Shown: piece by piece, positions 37,875-44,674 of the stretch
How positions within the stretch are numbered: the stretch's first letter is position 1
Layout: every line of letters begins with the position of its first letter
NCBI RefSeq assembly: GCF_002159975.1
Contig: NZ_NFJR01000018.1
Span: forward strand, 1-46,685
DNA length: 46,685 nt
Source of the DNA: Barnesiella sp. An22
GTDB taxonomy: Bacteria > Bacteroidota > Bacteroidia > Bacteroidales > Barnesiellaceae
Direction: 5' to 3'
Notes under the pieces: model-generated
What the model saw: only the letters and a program-made list of their open reading frames with translations
Told to the model about the DNA's origin: nothing
Databases searched by the model: none
Position numbers and translations under genes: made by a program

Positions 37875-38374
37875 ACATACTGAACAACAGAAACAAGAGA
37901 ACATCAATATTCAAGGCAGTGGCGTTATGCCTGATAGCCGCCATGTCATTCACCCTCGTGTCATGTGACGATGACATGGACATCCAGCAGTCCTATCCCT
38001 TCACGGTGGAGGTCATGCCCGTGCCGAACAAGGTAGTAAAGGGGCAGACAGTGGAAATCCGCTGTGAACTGAAAAAGGAGGGCGACTTTTCGGGTACGCT
38101 CTATACCATCCGCTATTTCCAGTTCGAGGGGGAAGGCTCGCTCAAAATGGATAACGGCATCACCTTCCTGCCTAACGACCGCTACCTGCTGGAGAACGAA
38201 AAATTCCGCCTGTACTACACGGCGGCGGGTGATGAGGCGCATAATTTCATCGTGGTGGTGGAGGATAACTTTAGCAACTCCTACGAACTGGAATTTGACT
38301 TCAACAACAGGAATGTAAAGGACGACGATCTTACCATCGTTCCCATCGGCAACTTCAGCCCCTTGTTGAAATGA
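37871..38374 (+). CDS. traQ: Conjugal transfer lipoprotein TraQ (DUF3872)
   Basis: A 167-residue lipoprotein with a hydrophobic signal (AVALCLIAAMSFTLVSC) and a lipobox Cys at LVSC. The mature part is DUF3872, a beta-sandwich-like domain (YPFTVEVMPVPNKVVKGQTVEIRCELKKEG). The start is the ATG overlapping the traP stop. It is coupled to the lysozyme gene by a 4-bp overlap. The function in transfer is undetermined. Confidence 0.87.
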   Translation: MNILNNRNKRTSIFKAVALCLIAAMSFTLVSCDDDMDIQQSYPFTVEVMPVPNKVVKGQTVEIRCELKKEGDFSGTLYTIRYFQFEGEGSLKMDNGITFLPNDRYLLENEKFRLYYTAAGDEAHNFIVVVEDNFSNSYELEFDFNNRNVKDDDLTIVPIGNFSPLLK

Positions 38375-38898
38375 TGCGTGTATTCATGACAATGCTCTGT
38401 TCACTTCTGACGGTCTGTTCTGTGTCCGCGCAGATCAGCCGCCAAGAGGGAACGGACGGGCAGGCGGCAATCTACCGACTGCCGCTTATGGAACGTGCTT
38501 TTTTATGCTGCCGCTACTTTGAAGGCTGGCACTCAGAAAAACACTACCCATACGTCGGTTGGGGTCACAAACTTTTGCCAAACGAGAAGTATTCGGCACG
38601 AACCATGACAAAACGGGATGCGGATGAACTTTTGCGGAAAGACCTGCGCAAATTTGTCGCCATGTTCCGTAAATTCGGGGTTGATTCGATTTTGCTTGGC
38701 ACGTTAGCTTACAATGTGGGACCGGCGAAGCTGTTAGGCAGCAAAACAATCCCCAAAAGCACCTTAATCAAGAAGCTGGAAGCTGGTGACAGGAACATCT
38801 ACCGTGAGTATATAGCCTTCTGCAACTACAAAGGAAAACGCCACGCCATGCTGCTCAAACGGAGAAAGGCGGAGTTTGCGCTGTTGTATATCCCATAA
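38371..38898 (+). CDS. Lysozyme-like peptidoglycan hydrolase of the tra operon
   Basis: A 175-residue exported lysozyme-like protein (glycoside hydrolase 24 resemblance). A signal-like N-terminus (MTMLCSLLTVCSVSAQ) precedes the catalytic segment YFEGWHSEKHYPYVGWGH, with Glu in FEGW and the Gly-Trp-Gly-His that follows it in the family. DADELLRKDLRKFV and LAYNVGP match the remaining lysozyme fold. It probably opens local peptidoglycan for channel assembly. It is the last gene of the tra block and is followed by a strong terminator (38918-38955). Confidence 0.85.
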   Translation: MMRVFMTMLCSLLTVCSVSAQISRQEGTDGQAAIYRLPLMERAFLCCRYFEGWHSEKHYPYVGWGHKLLPNEKYSARTMTKRDADELLRKDLRKFVAMFRKFGVDSILLGTLAYNVGPAKLLGSKTIPKSTLIKKLEAGDRNIYREYIAFCNYKGKRHAMLLKRRKAEFALLYIP

Positions 38899-38917
38899 AA
38901 GGACTGACAAAACTGGC

Positions 38918-38955
38918 AAAAGACGTGCCATATTTAACTTGGCACGTCTTTTGCT
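38918..38955 (+). terminator. Terminator of the tra operon
   Basis: Perfect 13-bp stem AAAAGACGTGCCA (38918-38930) with TGGCACGTCTTTT (38940-38952), loop of nine, T-rich 3' side. It lies 20 bp after the lysozyme stop. Confidence 0.88.
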
Positions 38956-39262
38956 CTATCACTTGATAGATTATCGTAGGATTTTCTCGTTAATTGACAT
39001 CGTTGAGCCATTTTTGCCTATCGGTTTCCAAATAACACTTCAAGTTGTAAGTGTTGTGAGAGCAATACAAAACATAGTTATTAACCATAAAAAGTATAGC
39101 GAAATTATGAAGAAAGTATTTAGGAAAATTCAGAAAGGAACAACAAAAATGATTGAACGTATCAAATCGTTGGGGGAAATGGAGACGAAGCAGAAATGTG
39201 TAGTTCAACGGTTCGAGATTATCATTCCCCTCCACCAAAAAATAACGACCCAATATATAGCC

Positions 39263-39289
39263 TCCGCAAGTTTTACTTGCGGATTTTTT
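39263..39289 (+). terminator. Second rightward terminator after the tra operon
   Basis: Stem TCCGCAAG/CTTGCGGA with a TTTTA loop followed by TTTTTT. It is separate from the tra terminator more than 300 bp upstream, which suggests an independent short transcript. Confidence 0.75.
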
Positions 39290-39345
39290 AGTTATCGCAG
39301 ATTGGACAAAGGTTTCTTTGCTACTTTCTTTGTCCGCCATCATGC

Positions 39346-39379
39346 TCACTGAAAGAAAGTAGGGCGGCTCTCGCCGCCC
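39346..39379 (-). terminator. Terminator of the leftward accessory operon
   Basis: On the minus strand GGGCGGC/GCCGCCC (39362-39368 with 39373-39379) is followed by TACTTTCTTTC. It lies 7 bp after the stop of the last leftward gene (39386). Confidence 0.7.
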
Positions 39380-39385
39380 CGCCAC

Positions 39386-39694
39386 TCAAAAGCGTGTGTA
39401 AAGTCCCGTCACCATCGTGAACATTTCCTCCAGCATATCAAAATAGATACCCTCGTGTACGGCAATGTCCTTTGTCTTGCACTCAAAGGTCTTTTTGCTG
39501 AACGTCCTGCGGTAGAAGCGCATATTGTAGAGGTCTGCCCCTTCGTCATAGATGATGTCAAGGCGGTTGGCACTTGTTTTGTTCCTTGCAAGGCTCATCC
39601 GTAAGCCGTTGCCCATATCTATGAAATCACGGCTACCTGTCATGGCGGTGAAGCGTTTTCCGCCTATCTGCTGTAATATCGTCTTGGCTATCAT
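39386..39694 (-). CDS. Small hypothetical protein of the accessory operon
   Basis: A 102-residue protein starting MIAKTILQQIGGKRFTAMTGSRDFI. It is mixed alpha/beta with the segment GLRMSLARNKTSANRLDIIYDEGADLYNMRFYRRTF, and no motif is diagnostic to me. I recall similar proteins in Bacteroidales conjugative elements in this same position, but I assign no function. The ATG at 39694 is preferred to the longer frame because protein-like sequence starts there. It is the final gene of the leftward operon. Confidence 0.65.
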   Translation of the reverse strand: MIAKTILQQIGGKRFTAMTGSRDFIDMGNGLRMSLARNKTSANRLDIIYDEGADLYNMRFYRRTFSKKTFECKTKDIAVHEGIYFDMLEEMFTMVTGLYTRF

Positions 39695-39747
39695 ATCTTT
39701 TGTTTTTAGGGTTTTAAGTATTGGCGGTGCGGACACCGCCATCCCGT

Positions 39748-39993
39748 TCAAAATTCTCGCATTTCGGAAATGGGGGTCTGCCGTTGTAGCCACTCTTTCA
39801 CACATTCCATATTGTACTCGCTCGTGATGACTGCCGTATGGCTGTCGGTGGCGGTGAAACGTGTGCTTTCGTAATCATCTATCCACCCCTTGAGGGTGTC
39901 CGTTCCCCACGCTCCGGTATCGTCAAAGATACCGTCCAATGCCGTGATAGGTTCGCTGAACTTGACTATCAGCGTTTGATAGGTCGTGTTCAT
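39748..39993 (-). CDS. Small hypothetical protein
   Basis: An 81-residue acidic protein starting MNTTYQTLIVKFSEPITALDGIFDDTG and ending in LQRQTPISEMREF. Function not recognised. The ATG at 39993 overlaps the upstream DUF3873 stop (39990-39992) as ATGA-type coupling, which supports both the start and its reality. Confidence 0.65.
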   Translation of the reverse strand: MNTTYQTLIVKFSEPITALDGIFDDTGAWGTDTLKGWIDDYESTRFTATDSHTAVITSEYNMECVKEWLQRQTPISEMREF

Positions 39994-40223
39994 AGTCTGT
40001 CCTCCTTTCCCTTCTTTGCGTTCAGCCACTTGTCCCGTGCGGCTCGGCACTCGTCCAACGTGGGTTTGACACAAGAGAACAATTCTCTGTCTATGGGGTG
40101 GCGGTAGTCGTACTGCACAAGTGTCCGCCTGCGTCTTCCGATACCCGATTGGAAACGCTCGTATTTCTCCGTACCTGCTTCCGCGCAGGTGCTTACTCCG
40201 TTGATGGTCATTCGTGTTGTCAT
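39990..40223 (-). CDS. DUF3873 family protein
   Basis: A 77-residue basic protein (MTTRMTINGVSTCAEAGTEKYERF...VQYDYRHPIDRELFSCVKPTLDECRAARDKWL). The sequence fits DUF3873, a family seen on Bacteroidales conjugative elements. No activity is known to me. It overlaps the next small gene by 4 bp. Confidence 0.72.
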   Translation of the reverse strand: MTTRMTINGVSTCAEAGTEKYERFQSGIGRRRRTLVQYDYRHPIDRELFSCVKPTLDECRAARDKWLNAKKGKEDRL

Positions 40224-40242
40224 AATGTTGCTTTTTAGATGG

Positions 40243-40500
40243 TTAAAAATGTACTGACAGAACTCTGTTCTTCATCACCATTTCGGGGTTGCTTGTGTAG
40301 CGTTGGTGCAGGTAGAAATGGTGTGAGCCGAAGCCGTAAAGGAAAAACTTGTCAAGTTCGTGCTTCTCGGCAAACTCCTTTACGCTCTTTCTCAATTCCC
40401 CCTCACTCGTTGTGAGAGTGAGGAGGTTCACAAATTCAAGGAACATCGTGGGGATTGCATCATCCCACACACAAATCATACTTTCAATTCTTACTTCCAT
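40243..40500 (-). CDS. Small hypothetical protein
   Basis: An 85-residue protein (MEVRIESMICVWDDAIPTMFLEFVNLL...KHELDKFFLYGFGSHHFYLHQRY). No family recognised. It has normal codon use for the operon and lies between the PcfJ-like and DUF3873 genes with short gaps (24 and 19 bp), which supports a true gene. Confidence 0.62.
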   Translation of the reverse strand: MEVRIESMICVWDDAIPTMFLEFVNLLTLTTSEGELRKSVKEFAEKHELDKFFLYGFGSHHFYLHQRYTSNPEMVMKNRVLSVHF

Positions 40501-40524
40501 ATCAATGTTGTTTTAGGGGTTATG

Positions 40525-41856
40525 CTATGCCGCTTTCATCCGCTCACGGATAAGGTTGGCGTTCTTGTTCACAAGGTCTATGATGCGCTCGTGATATTCG
40601 GTGTCCTGGTTGTGCTTGCCGTGGCACTGCACCACTTCGAGGGTTCGCAAGTCCACCTCTACGGTTTCAATAATCTCATCGCCAATCCTTGCCGATAGTA
40701 TGAGGGTGTCGGCTTTCTTGTAGTATCCACTGCCAAACACGCAGATGCCCTGCGTCTTGCCCTCGTTGTAATACTCGTCTATGCTTTCAAGCACCTTGAC
40801 GATTATTTCCTCGTCCGTGATTACCAAGCCGAAGAATTTGGATTTGTTGGCGATGAAATCCTCCGCATCTTTCTTTCGTTGGAGTTGTCGCTGTTGCTCA
40901 CGCTCACGCCTTTCAATCTCCCAACGGCGTTGCTCTGCGGCTCTTTCCTTCTCGTGTATGGCTTCAATTTTTCGGGTTGCGTTGTCGTGTGCCGCCATGA
41001 AATCTTCGGGACAGATGTTCTTCGGGTTACGGAGGTCTTGACCGAGTTTTTTGAGCATACGCAGATAGTCGCACCACATTGAGAGGTTGTCTATCTGATA
41101 CTTGTGACGCTTGGCAATCAGATATGATGCCCAACATTCATCGGCAGTACGGGTATTGAAAAGAAAGTGTTTCATGACCTCAATCTCACCGCCTTTCATA
41201 AGGGTTTCAATTCTTGGGTCTGAAAGCAAGGCTTTGAAAAGACGCACGGGGGAGATGCCGTGGAAATCGCCCTTGAAGCCGTTACGTCTGAGTTGGGGCA
41301 ATATCCTCATCTTTGGATATGCACAGCTTCTTGCCACCACATCATCGTATAGGCTGTTGTGCGGTCTTACCTCCATATCGCTGCCTAATGCCCACACATC
41401 GCAATAGCAGAAAAGGAAGCCACGGAGCAACGCCATGTCCGTAACCTTGCCGTCGGGTGAAATCCAACGCTGCACGACCTCGTGGCAGTAGAAACGCATC
41501 GGTTCGCCTTTCCTGCTCTCGCATCTGACCTGCGCCACGCGGATTACCTGATACCCTTTGCAGGTGGTTATCACGCTGAAATTCTGCGTTTCCTTGTAGA
41601 TGCGTCTGCGTGTGTCCTGCACTTTGAGTTCGGCATGGCATTTGGGGCAGGTGCAGCCTTCAAGGGTGTCGCATAGTCCGCTGTCGCTGTGCCACTCGTG
41701 ACCGCAGTCGGAACAGGTGATGTTCCCTTTCTTGGTGCGGTAGCCGATATGCTCAACGCAGTGGCGGTATGCCCAATCTATTTGTGTCGCTGATATGGGG
41801 CGAAGGTTGGCGGAAAGTCTTGCCACCTCTTTCTGTATCTTGGTCTTCGGTTTCAT
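40525..41856 (-). CDS. PcfJ-like protein
   Basis: A 443-residue protein related to PcfJ of the enterococcal pheromone plasmid pCF10. The N-terminal third carries a four-Cys zinc ribbon (CSDCGHEW...CTCPKCHAEL). The PcfJ core shows DYLRMLKKLGQDLRNPKNICPEDFMAAHD, followed by a long charged coiled coil (EAIHEKERAAEQRRWEIERREREQQRQLQRKKD). The C-terminus (GKTQGICVFGSGYYKKADTLILSARIGDEI) completes the family pattern. Its molecular role in conjugation or maintenance is not established. It overlaps the PcfK-like gene by 4 bp. Confidence 0.85.
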   Translation of the reverse strand: MKPKTKIQKEVARLSANLRPISATQIDWAYRHCVEHIGYRTKKGNITCSDCGHEWHSDSGLCDTLEGCTCPKCHAELKVQDTRRRIYKETQNFSVITTCKGYQVIRVAQVRCESRKGEPMRFYCHEVVQRWISPDGKVTDMALLRGFLFCYCDVWALGSDMEVRPHNSLYDDVVARSCAYPKMRILPQLRRNGFKGDFHGISPVRLFKALLSDPRIETLMKGGEIEVMKHFLFNTRTADECWASYLIAKRHKYQIDNLSMWCDYLRMLKKLGQDLRNPKNICPEDFMAAHDNATRKIEAIHEKERAAEQRRWEIERREREQQRQLQRKKDAEDFIANKSKFFGLVITDEEIIVKVLESIDEYYNEGKTQGICVFGSGYYKKADTLILSARIGDEIIETVEVDLRTLEVVQCHGKHNQDTEYHERIIDLVNKNANLIRERMKAA

Positions 41857-42269
41857 AAGCCTAAATCAAATAATGAGGGTTGGGGTTGGTTTTCTTTTCT
41901 CGCTGACGGTCTGTGGCGGTTCTGCAACTTGCGGAGTTCCTCCTCTTGGTATTTGCGGACAGCGTTCTGACGTGCCTCCGCCTTTTCCTCTGCCGTGAGT
42001 TTCACAACGTGGTTCACAACCACTTGGCAGTCCATCGGTTTGCCCACCTCTATCTCGTTTTCCTCATAGTAGTGGATGGCTTGCCCGAATATCTCTCCGT
42101 CCGTGAAACCGTTGCAACCGCTTTTCTGCACATAGTTCAGAATGTGGGTCACGCACTCGTCCATGTTCTTGGCAGGGTTGCGGTACTTCTTTGCAAATAG
42201 CGCATCTTCCTCCGCACGCTGTTCCAAGTACATATATATCGTTCTCTTGAAATGGTCTGTTCCTTTCAT
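41853..42269 (-). CDS. PcfK-like protein
   Basis: A 138-residue protein. The PcfK pattern is visible in MKGTDHFKRTIYMYLEQRAEEDALFAKKY and KNMDECVTHILNYVQKSGCNGFTDGEIFGQAIHYYEE, followed by a charged C-terminus. PcfK and PcfJ genes are regularly paired, as here with a 4-bp overlap. The function is unknown. Confidence 0.83.
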   Translation of the reverse strand: MKGTDHFKRTIYMYLEQRAEEDALFAKKYRNPAKNMDECVTHILNYVQKSGCNGFTDGEIFGQAIHYYEENEIEVGKPMDCQVVVNHVVKLTAEEKAEARQNAVRKYQEEELRKLQNRHRPSARKENQPQPSLFDLGL

Positions 42270-42282
42270 ATCGCTGTCATTT

Positions 42283-42504
42283 TTAGATTATCTGTTTCAG
42301 TATCTCTCTCCAATAGGTCGGCTCTACCTCGCTGAGAAGGAAGTCCATGAAATCCCTCCGTGCGTCCTTGTTCAGTTCGTGGTACAATCTTCGGAAAGTT
42401 TCAAAATTGCCGTTGATGTACGTTTCCACCATATACACGAAGATGTTGTCCACCTCGTAATATCTGCACTGCTGCGCTGCCGTCTTGCTGTTTCTTTTTG
42501 CCAT
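42283..42504 (-). CDS. Small hypothetical protein upstream of pcfK
   Basis: A 73-residue protein (MAKRNSKTAAQQCRYYEVDNIFVYMVETYINGNFETFRRLYHEL...FMDFLLSEVEP). Function not recognised. The ATG at 42504 is preferred over the longer frame because the upstream part overlaps the next gene and is not protein-like. Gaps of 13 bp on both sides fit an operon. Confidence 0.62.
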   Translation of the reverse strand: MAKRNSKTAAQQCRYYEVDNIFVYMVETYINGNFETFRRLYHELNKDARRDFMDFLLSEVEPTYWREILKQII

Positions 42505-42515
42505 GTCGGTAAGGG

Positions 42516-42731
42516 TTAAAGGGTGAATAACCAAAGGATGAAGCCAAAGAAGGCAATGGTGGAAAGGATAGCCACGATTACACCTATCGCCACTCGGAAC
42601 ACTCCGTTTACAATCTCTCTGATGATGCCCCAAAGGATGCCGAACACCCCGAAGGCGGTGCGCATCATCAAGCCGCATATCGCCAACCCGATGTGTTGCG
42701 CCATTTGTCTGAAATTTGCCGTTGCCGTCAT
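42516..42731 (-). CDS. Small membrane protein, first gene of accessory operon
   Basis: A 71-residue protein with two hydrophobic helices (MMRTAFGVFGILWGIIREIV and VAIGVIVAILSTIAFFGFILWLFTL) and a short N-terminal arm. No function is known. It is the first gene of the leftward operon; I found no clear TAnnTTTG promoter upstream of it. Confidence 0.6.
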   Translation of the reverse strand: MTATANFRQMAQHIGLAICGLMMRTAFGVFGILWGIIREIVNGVFRVAIGVIVAILSTIAFFGFILWLFTL

Positions 42732-43177
42732 ATCTTCGCTGTTTTTGATTTTTTTGTTTTTAATGCGGATTCAAGAGCTGAGGGAGTTGAGTTTCAAACT
42801 ATCTTATCTGCCTCTCGTTTATCCGACATTTTTTTTATGCGTCTTTCTGTCGCATCGGTCGTTTTCGTTTCGGGTGCTTGAAAAGGTAGGGATTAGGGAA
42901 TGCAAGGTTTTTCGGTCAAAATACTACCCGCAGGGCTGGAGATTTTTACCGAAAACAGGAGGCTTGACCTTGCTTTCCCGTCCAATCCCGGAATTACCTT
43001 TGCGCCCAGAACGAAAATGACTGACTGATGCGGCTTACTGAAAGGCGCAAAATGGAGGTAAACGAAAACAGAGGCAGATTGTGTAGAAAAAAACTTCAGG
43101 GGAAAATCCGTAAAAAAAAGAATCACCAAAAGGAAAAAGACATCACCGGAAGCGTGAAAAGGGCAAACCACAACAAA

Positions 43178-43240
43178 GGAAGTATGATTGTTTCCGATCC
43201 GACGGAACTTGTTCAGCCGGGTGGCAACAATCATTCTTCC
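43178..43240. repeat. Imperfect 15-bp inverted repeat
   Basis: GGAAGTATGATTGTT (43178-43192) pairs with AACAATCATTCTTCC (43226-43240) at 14 of 15 positions, with a GC-rich 33-nt interior. There is no T-run, so it is not a plain terminator. Confidence 0.6.
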
Positions 43241-43390
43241 CGGTTTGTCCGGCTGTGTGTGGGCGCCTGTTTCATTCATGGGGCAGGCTGACACACTCTG
43301 CATTCACTTTCCGCTTCCGGCAAAAGAGACAGCGAAAAAAGAAAAATCATTTGAAAACCCGTAAAAGCACCTCTTGGCATAGGCGCAAAA

Positions 43391-43449
43391 GAAAGGGGCA
43401 TTGCTTCATCTGTCTAAACATCGTTTAGGCGTGAGGCAATGCCCTTTTC
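43391..43449 (+). terminator. Long two-tier hairpin
   Basis: GAAAGGGGCATTGC (43391-43404) is complementary to GCAATGCCCTTTTC (43436-43449), and TTCA/TGAG-type pairing and CTAAAC/GTTTAG continue inside. It can act as a terminator in either direction (TTTTC after the right arm, CTTTTGCGCC on the other strand). Confidence 0.6.
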
Positions 43450-43458
43450 TCCAGCTAT

Positions 43459-43524
43459 GCGGTAGTCGGCACACGTTTGTTCCAAACTCGTTTTGGGCAA
43501 TGGTGTGCCGACGGACAATACCGC
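43459..43524 (+). terminator. Second long two-tier hairpin
   Basis: GCGGTA/TACCGC (43459-43464 with 43519-43524) and GTCGGCACAC/GTGTGCCGAC (43465-43474 with 43503-43512) enclose an inner TCCAAA/TTTTGG stem. TTTT follows the right arm. It stands only 9 bp after the previous hairpin and is of similar size. Confidence 0.6.
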
Positions 43525-43595
43525 TTTTACGGAAAATTCTTATGAATGAGGGGATAAAAAACGGGAGTTTATATCAAAATCTCGAATTAAATAGC

Positions 43596-43604
43596 TACTT
43601 TTGC
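43596..43604 (+). promoter_or_regulatory. TACTTTTGC: promoter -7 element or ICE attachment core
   Basis: The motif fits the Bacteroides -7 consensus TAnnTTTG and also the GTAnnTTTGC pattern reported for CTnDOT attachment sites, except that the first base is C. It stands where ICE-like sequence stops and AT-rich unrelated sequence starts, so it may be the right end of the first element. Confidence 0.3.
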
Positions 43605-43758
43605 ATACGAAGAGTTCTTTGAAGGTTACGCAACGCGCAGAAGGATAATGCAGTAGATAACTAACTAAATCGTAACCTATTACTATCAAGAGCAATTAAC
43701 CTACGCTCATTTCCAATAAATTACACTCTTTTCGTAACTTCTCAATGCAAATATCAAT

Positions 43759-43803
43759 ATGACGGAATACGAGAGATTAAGCAACCATTATTCCAATCGT
43801 TGA
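43759..43803 (+). CDS. Fourteen-residue upstream ORF
   Basis: ATG at 43759 encodes MTEYERLSNHYSNR. Its TGA stop overlaps the ATG of the next gene (TGATG), the arrangement of translational coupling. It is either a leader peptide or the frameshifted remnant of a longer N-terminus. Confidence 0.3.
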   Translation: MTEYERLSNHYSNR

Positions 43804-44504
43804 TGAGCAGCAATCATTTAAATATTCAGTTATATAAAGAGATAAGCCTTTTATTTGATAATTGCAGCTTTGAACTACAAGACAATGCAGCTCAATTGGA
43901 AGAAAATAGAATAATATGGCTGGCTCAAAAGGGGTTTATTGAGTATTCTGAAAATAATACGGTTCTGATATCCGATCTATCAAATAAAGCATTTGTAGAA
44001 TATCTTATACATTATAAATCTCATTTTACAAGTGATATCAGTAGCTATCCTTTTAATGAAGATATTGCAAATCTGATATTGACTTCACAGGCATTCACTA
44101 CAGAAGAAAAAGCTCTCGTTTTGACCAATCTTAATACATCAAACGTGACTATGACTCAGAGTCTGGCAGATTCTATATGCACTTTGCTGGAAACTGAGTG
44201 CGTTGAGTGGGATTTTTCTTTGCTAAAACAGGCAATTTCGATGGCTTCAAATTTGGATAAAGCTATCCATGTTATCATATTAACAATACAACAAAACCAT
44301 AATAATCACACTACAATAACAGAACTATTAGACTCATTGCCAGAATCCTACCACAAAATTACAGAAAATGGCAAACGCCCTATAATAGATAGTACAGATA
44401 TAAACAAACTACTATTAGAAACTCTTTTACGATATGGTTATATATCTTCATATACCTCAGTAGATAAAGGATATAGAGTAAATACCCGGCAAAAAACAAA
44501 TTAA
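43803..44504 (+). CDS. Orphan AT-rich protein, possible C-terminal fragment of a large NTPase
   Basis: A 233-residue helical protein (MSSNHLNIQLYKEISLLFDN... ending YGYISSYTSVDKGYRVNTRQKTN). No P-loop or other catalytic motif is present. The ending resembles, to my memory, the C-terminus of YobI-type P-loop NTPases; this is a weak resemblance and the missing 5' portion would then be deleted. It is strongly AT-rich and lies next to the 3' end of the second mobC, the same relative place as the KAP gene beside the first mobC. It may also be a complete protein of unknown function. Confidence 0.5.
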   Translation: MSSNHLNIQLYKEISLLFDNCSFELQDNAAQLEENRIIWLAQKGFIEYSENNTVLISDLSNKAFVEYLIHYKSHFTSDISSYPFNEDIANLILTSQAFTTEEKALVLTNLNTSNVTMTQSLADSICTLLETECVEWDFSLLKQAISMASNLDKAIHVIILTIQQNHNNHTTITELLDSLPESYHKITENGKRPIIDSTDINKLLLETLLRYGYISSYTSVDKGYRVNTRQKTN

Positions 44505-44674
44505 AAATATTCTTCAATATATATGTCCCCTATCGTATATACTTGTCCTAAAAGGAATATCCGCGTTATCAAACCATCGGGCTCTATGAAACAAAGGCGT
44601 CCATCCCCACCCCACTCCAGCGGGCACGGGAAGACCTTTGCAGGCGGAAATAAAACAGCGGTCTCCTTTTTCCT
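44505..44674. other. Short intergenic stretch between convergent genes
   Basis: No gene is visible. GC rises across it from the AT-rich orphan gene to the second mobC, so the boundary between cargo and ICE backbone probably lies around 44570-44600. Confidence 0.4.

Larger units (their letters stand above)
38956..39385. other. Mostly non-coding gap between convergent operons; candidate small RNA
   Basis: No reliable gene. A weak frame from an ATG at 39107 (MKKVFRKIQKGTTKMIERIKSL) could encode 81 residues but runs through a terminator-like hairpin, and its second half is not protein-like. TCCGCAAG/CTTGCGGA (39263-39270 with 39276-39283) plus six Ts forms a rightward terminator well downstream of the tra terminator, so a short transcript probably ends here. 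This is the place where the small RNA RteR is reported in CTnDOT, just after the tra operon. I could not find its promoter. Confidence 0.4.
42732..43802. other. Gene-free region with repeated large hairpins
   Basis: No convincing gene on either strand; a K/R-rich 87-codon frame at 43028-43291 looks spurious. A TACCTTTG -7-like motif lies at 42995-43002, reading right. Four inverted repeats follow at 43178-43240, 43255-43296, 43391-43449 and 43459-43524. GC drops sharply after about 43540, where the sequence becomes unlike the ICE. Confidence 0.5.

Noticed and set aside
39030-39080. CRISPR-like sequence (GTTGTGAGAGCAATACAAAA)
   Set aside because: It resembles the start of some type II repeats, but there is a single copy, no spacers and no cas genes in the window.
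38876-39352. 158-codon frame after the lysozyme gene
   Set aside because: It spans the tra terminator and a second terminator. Only the part after 39107 looks slightly coding, and that was kept as a doubtful note.
43028-43291. 87-codon Lys/Arg-rich frame
   Set aside because: It runs across two inverted repeats, has no domain or good start signal, and its second half reads as non-coding sequence.
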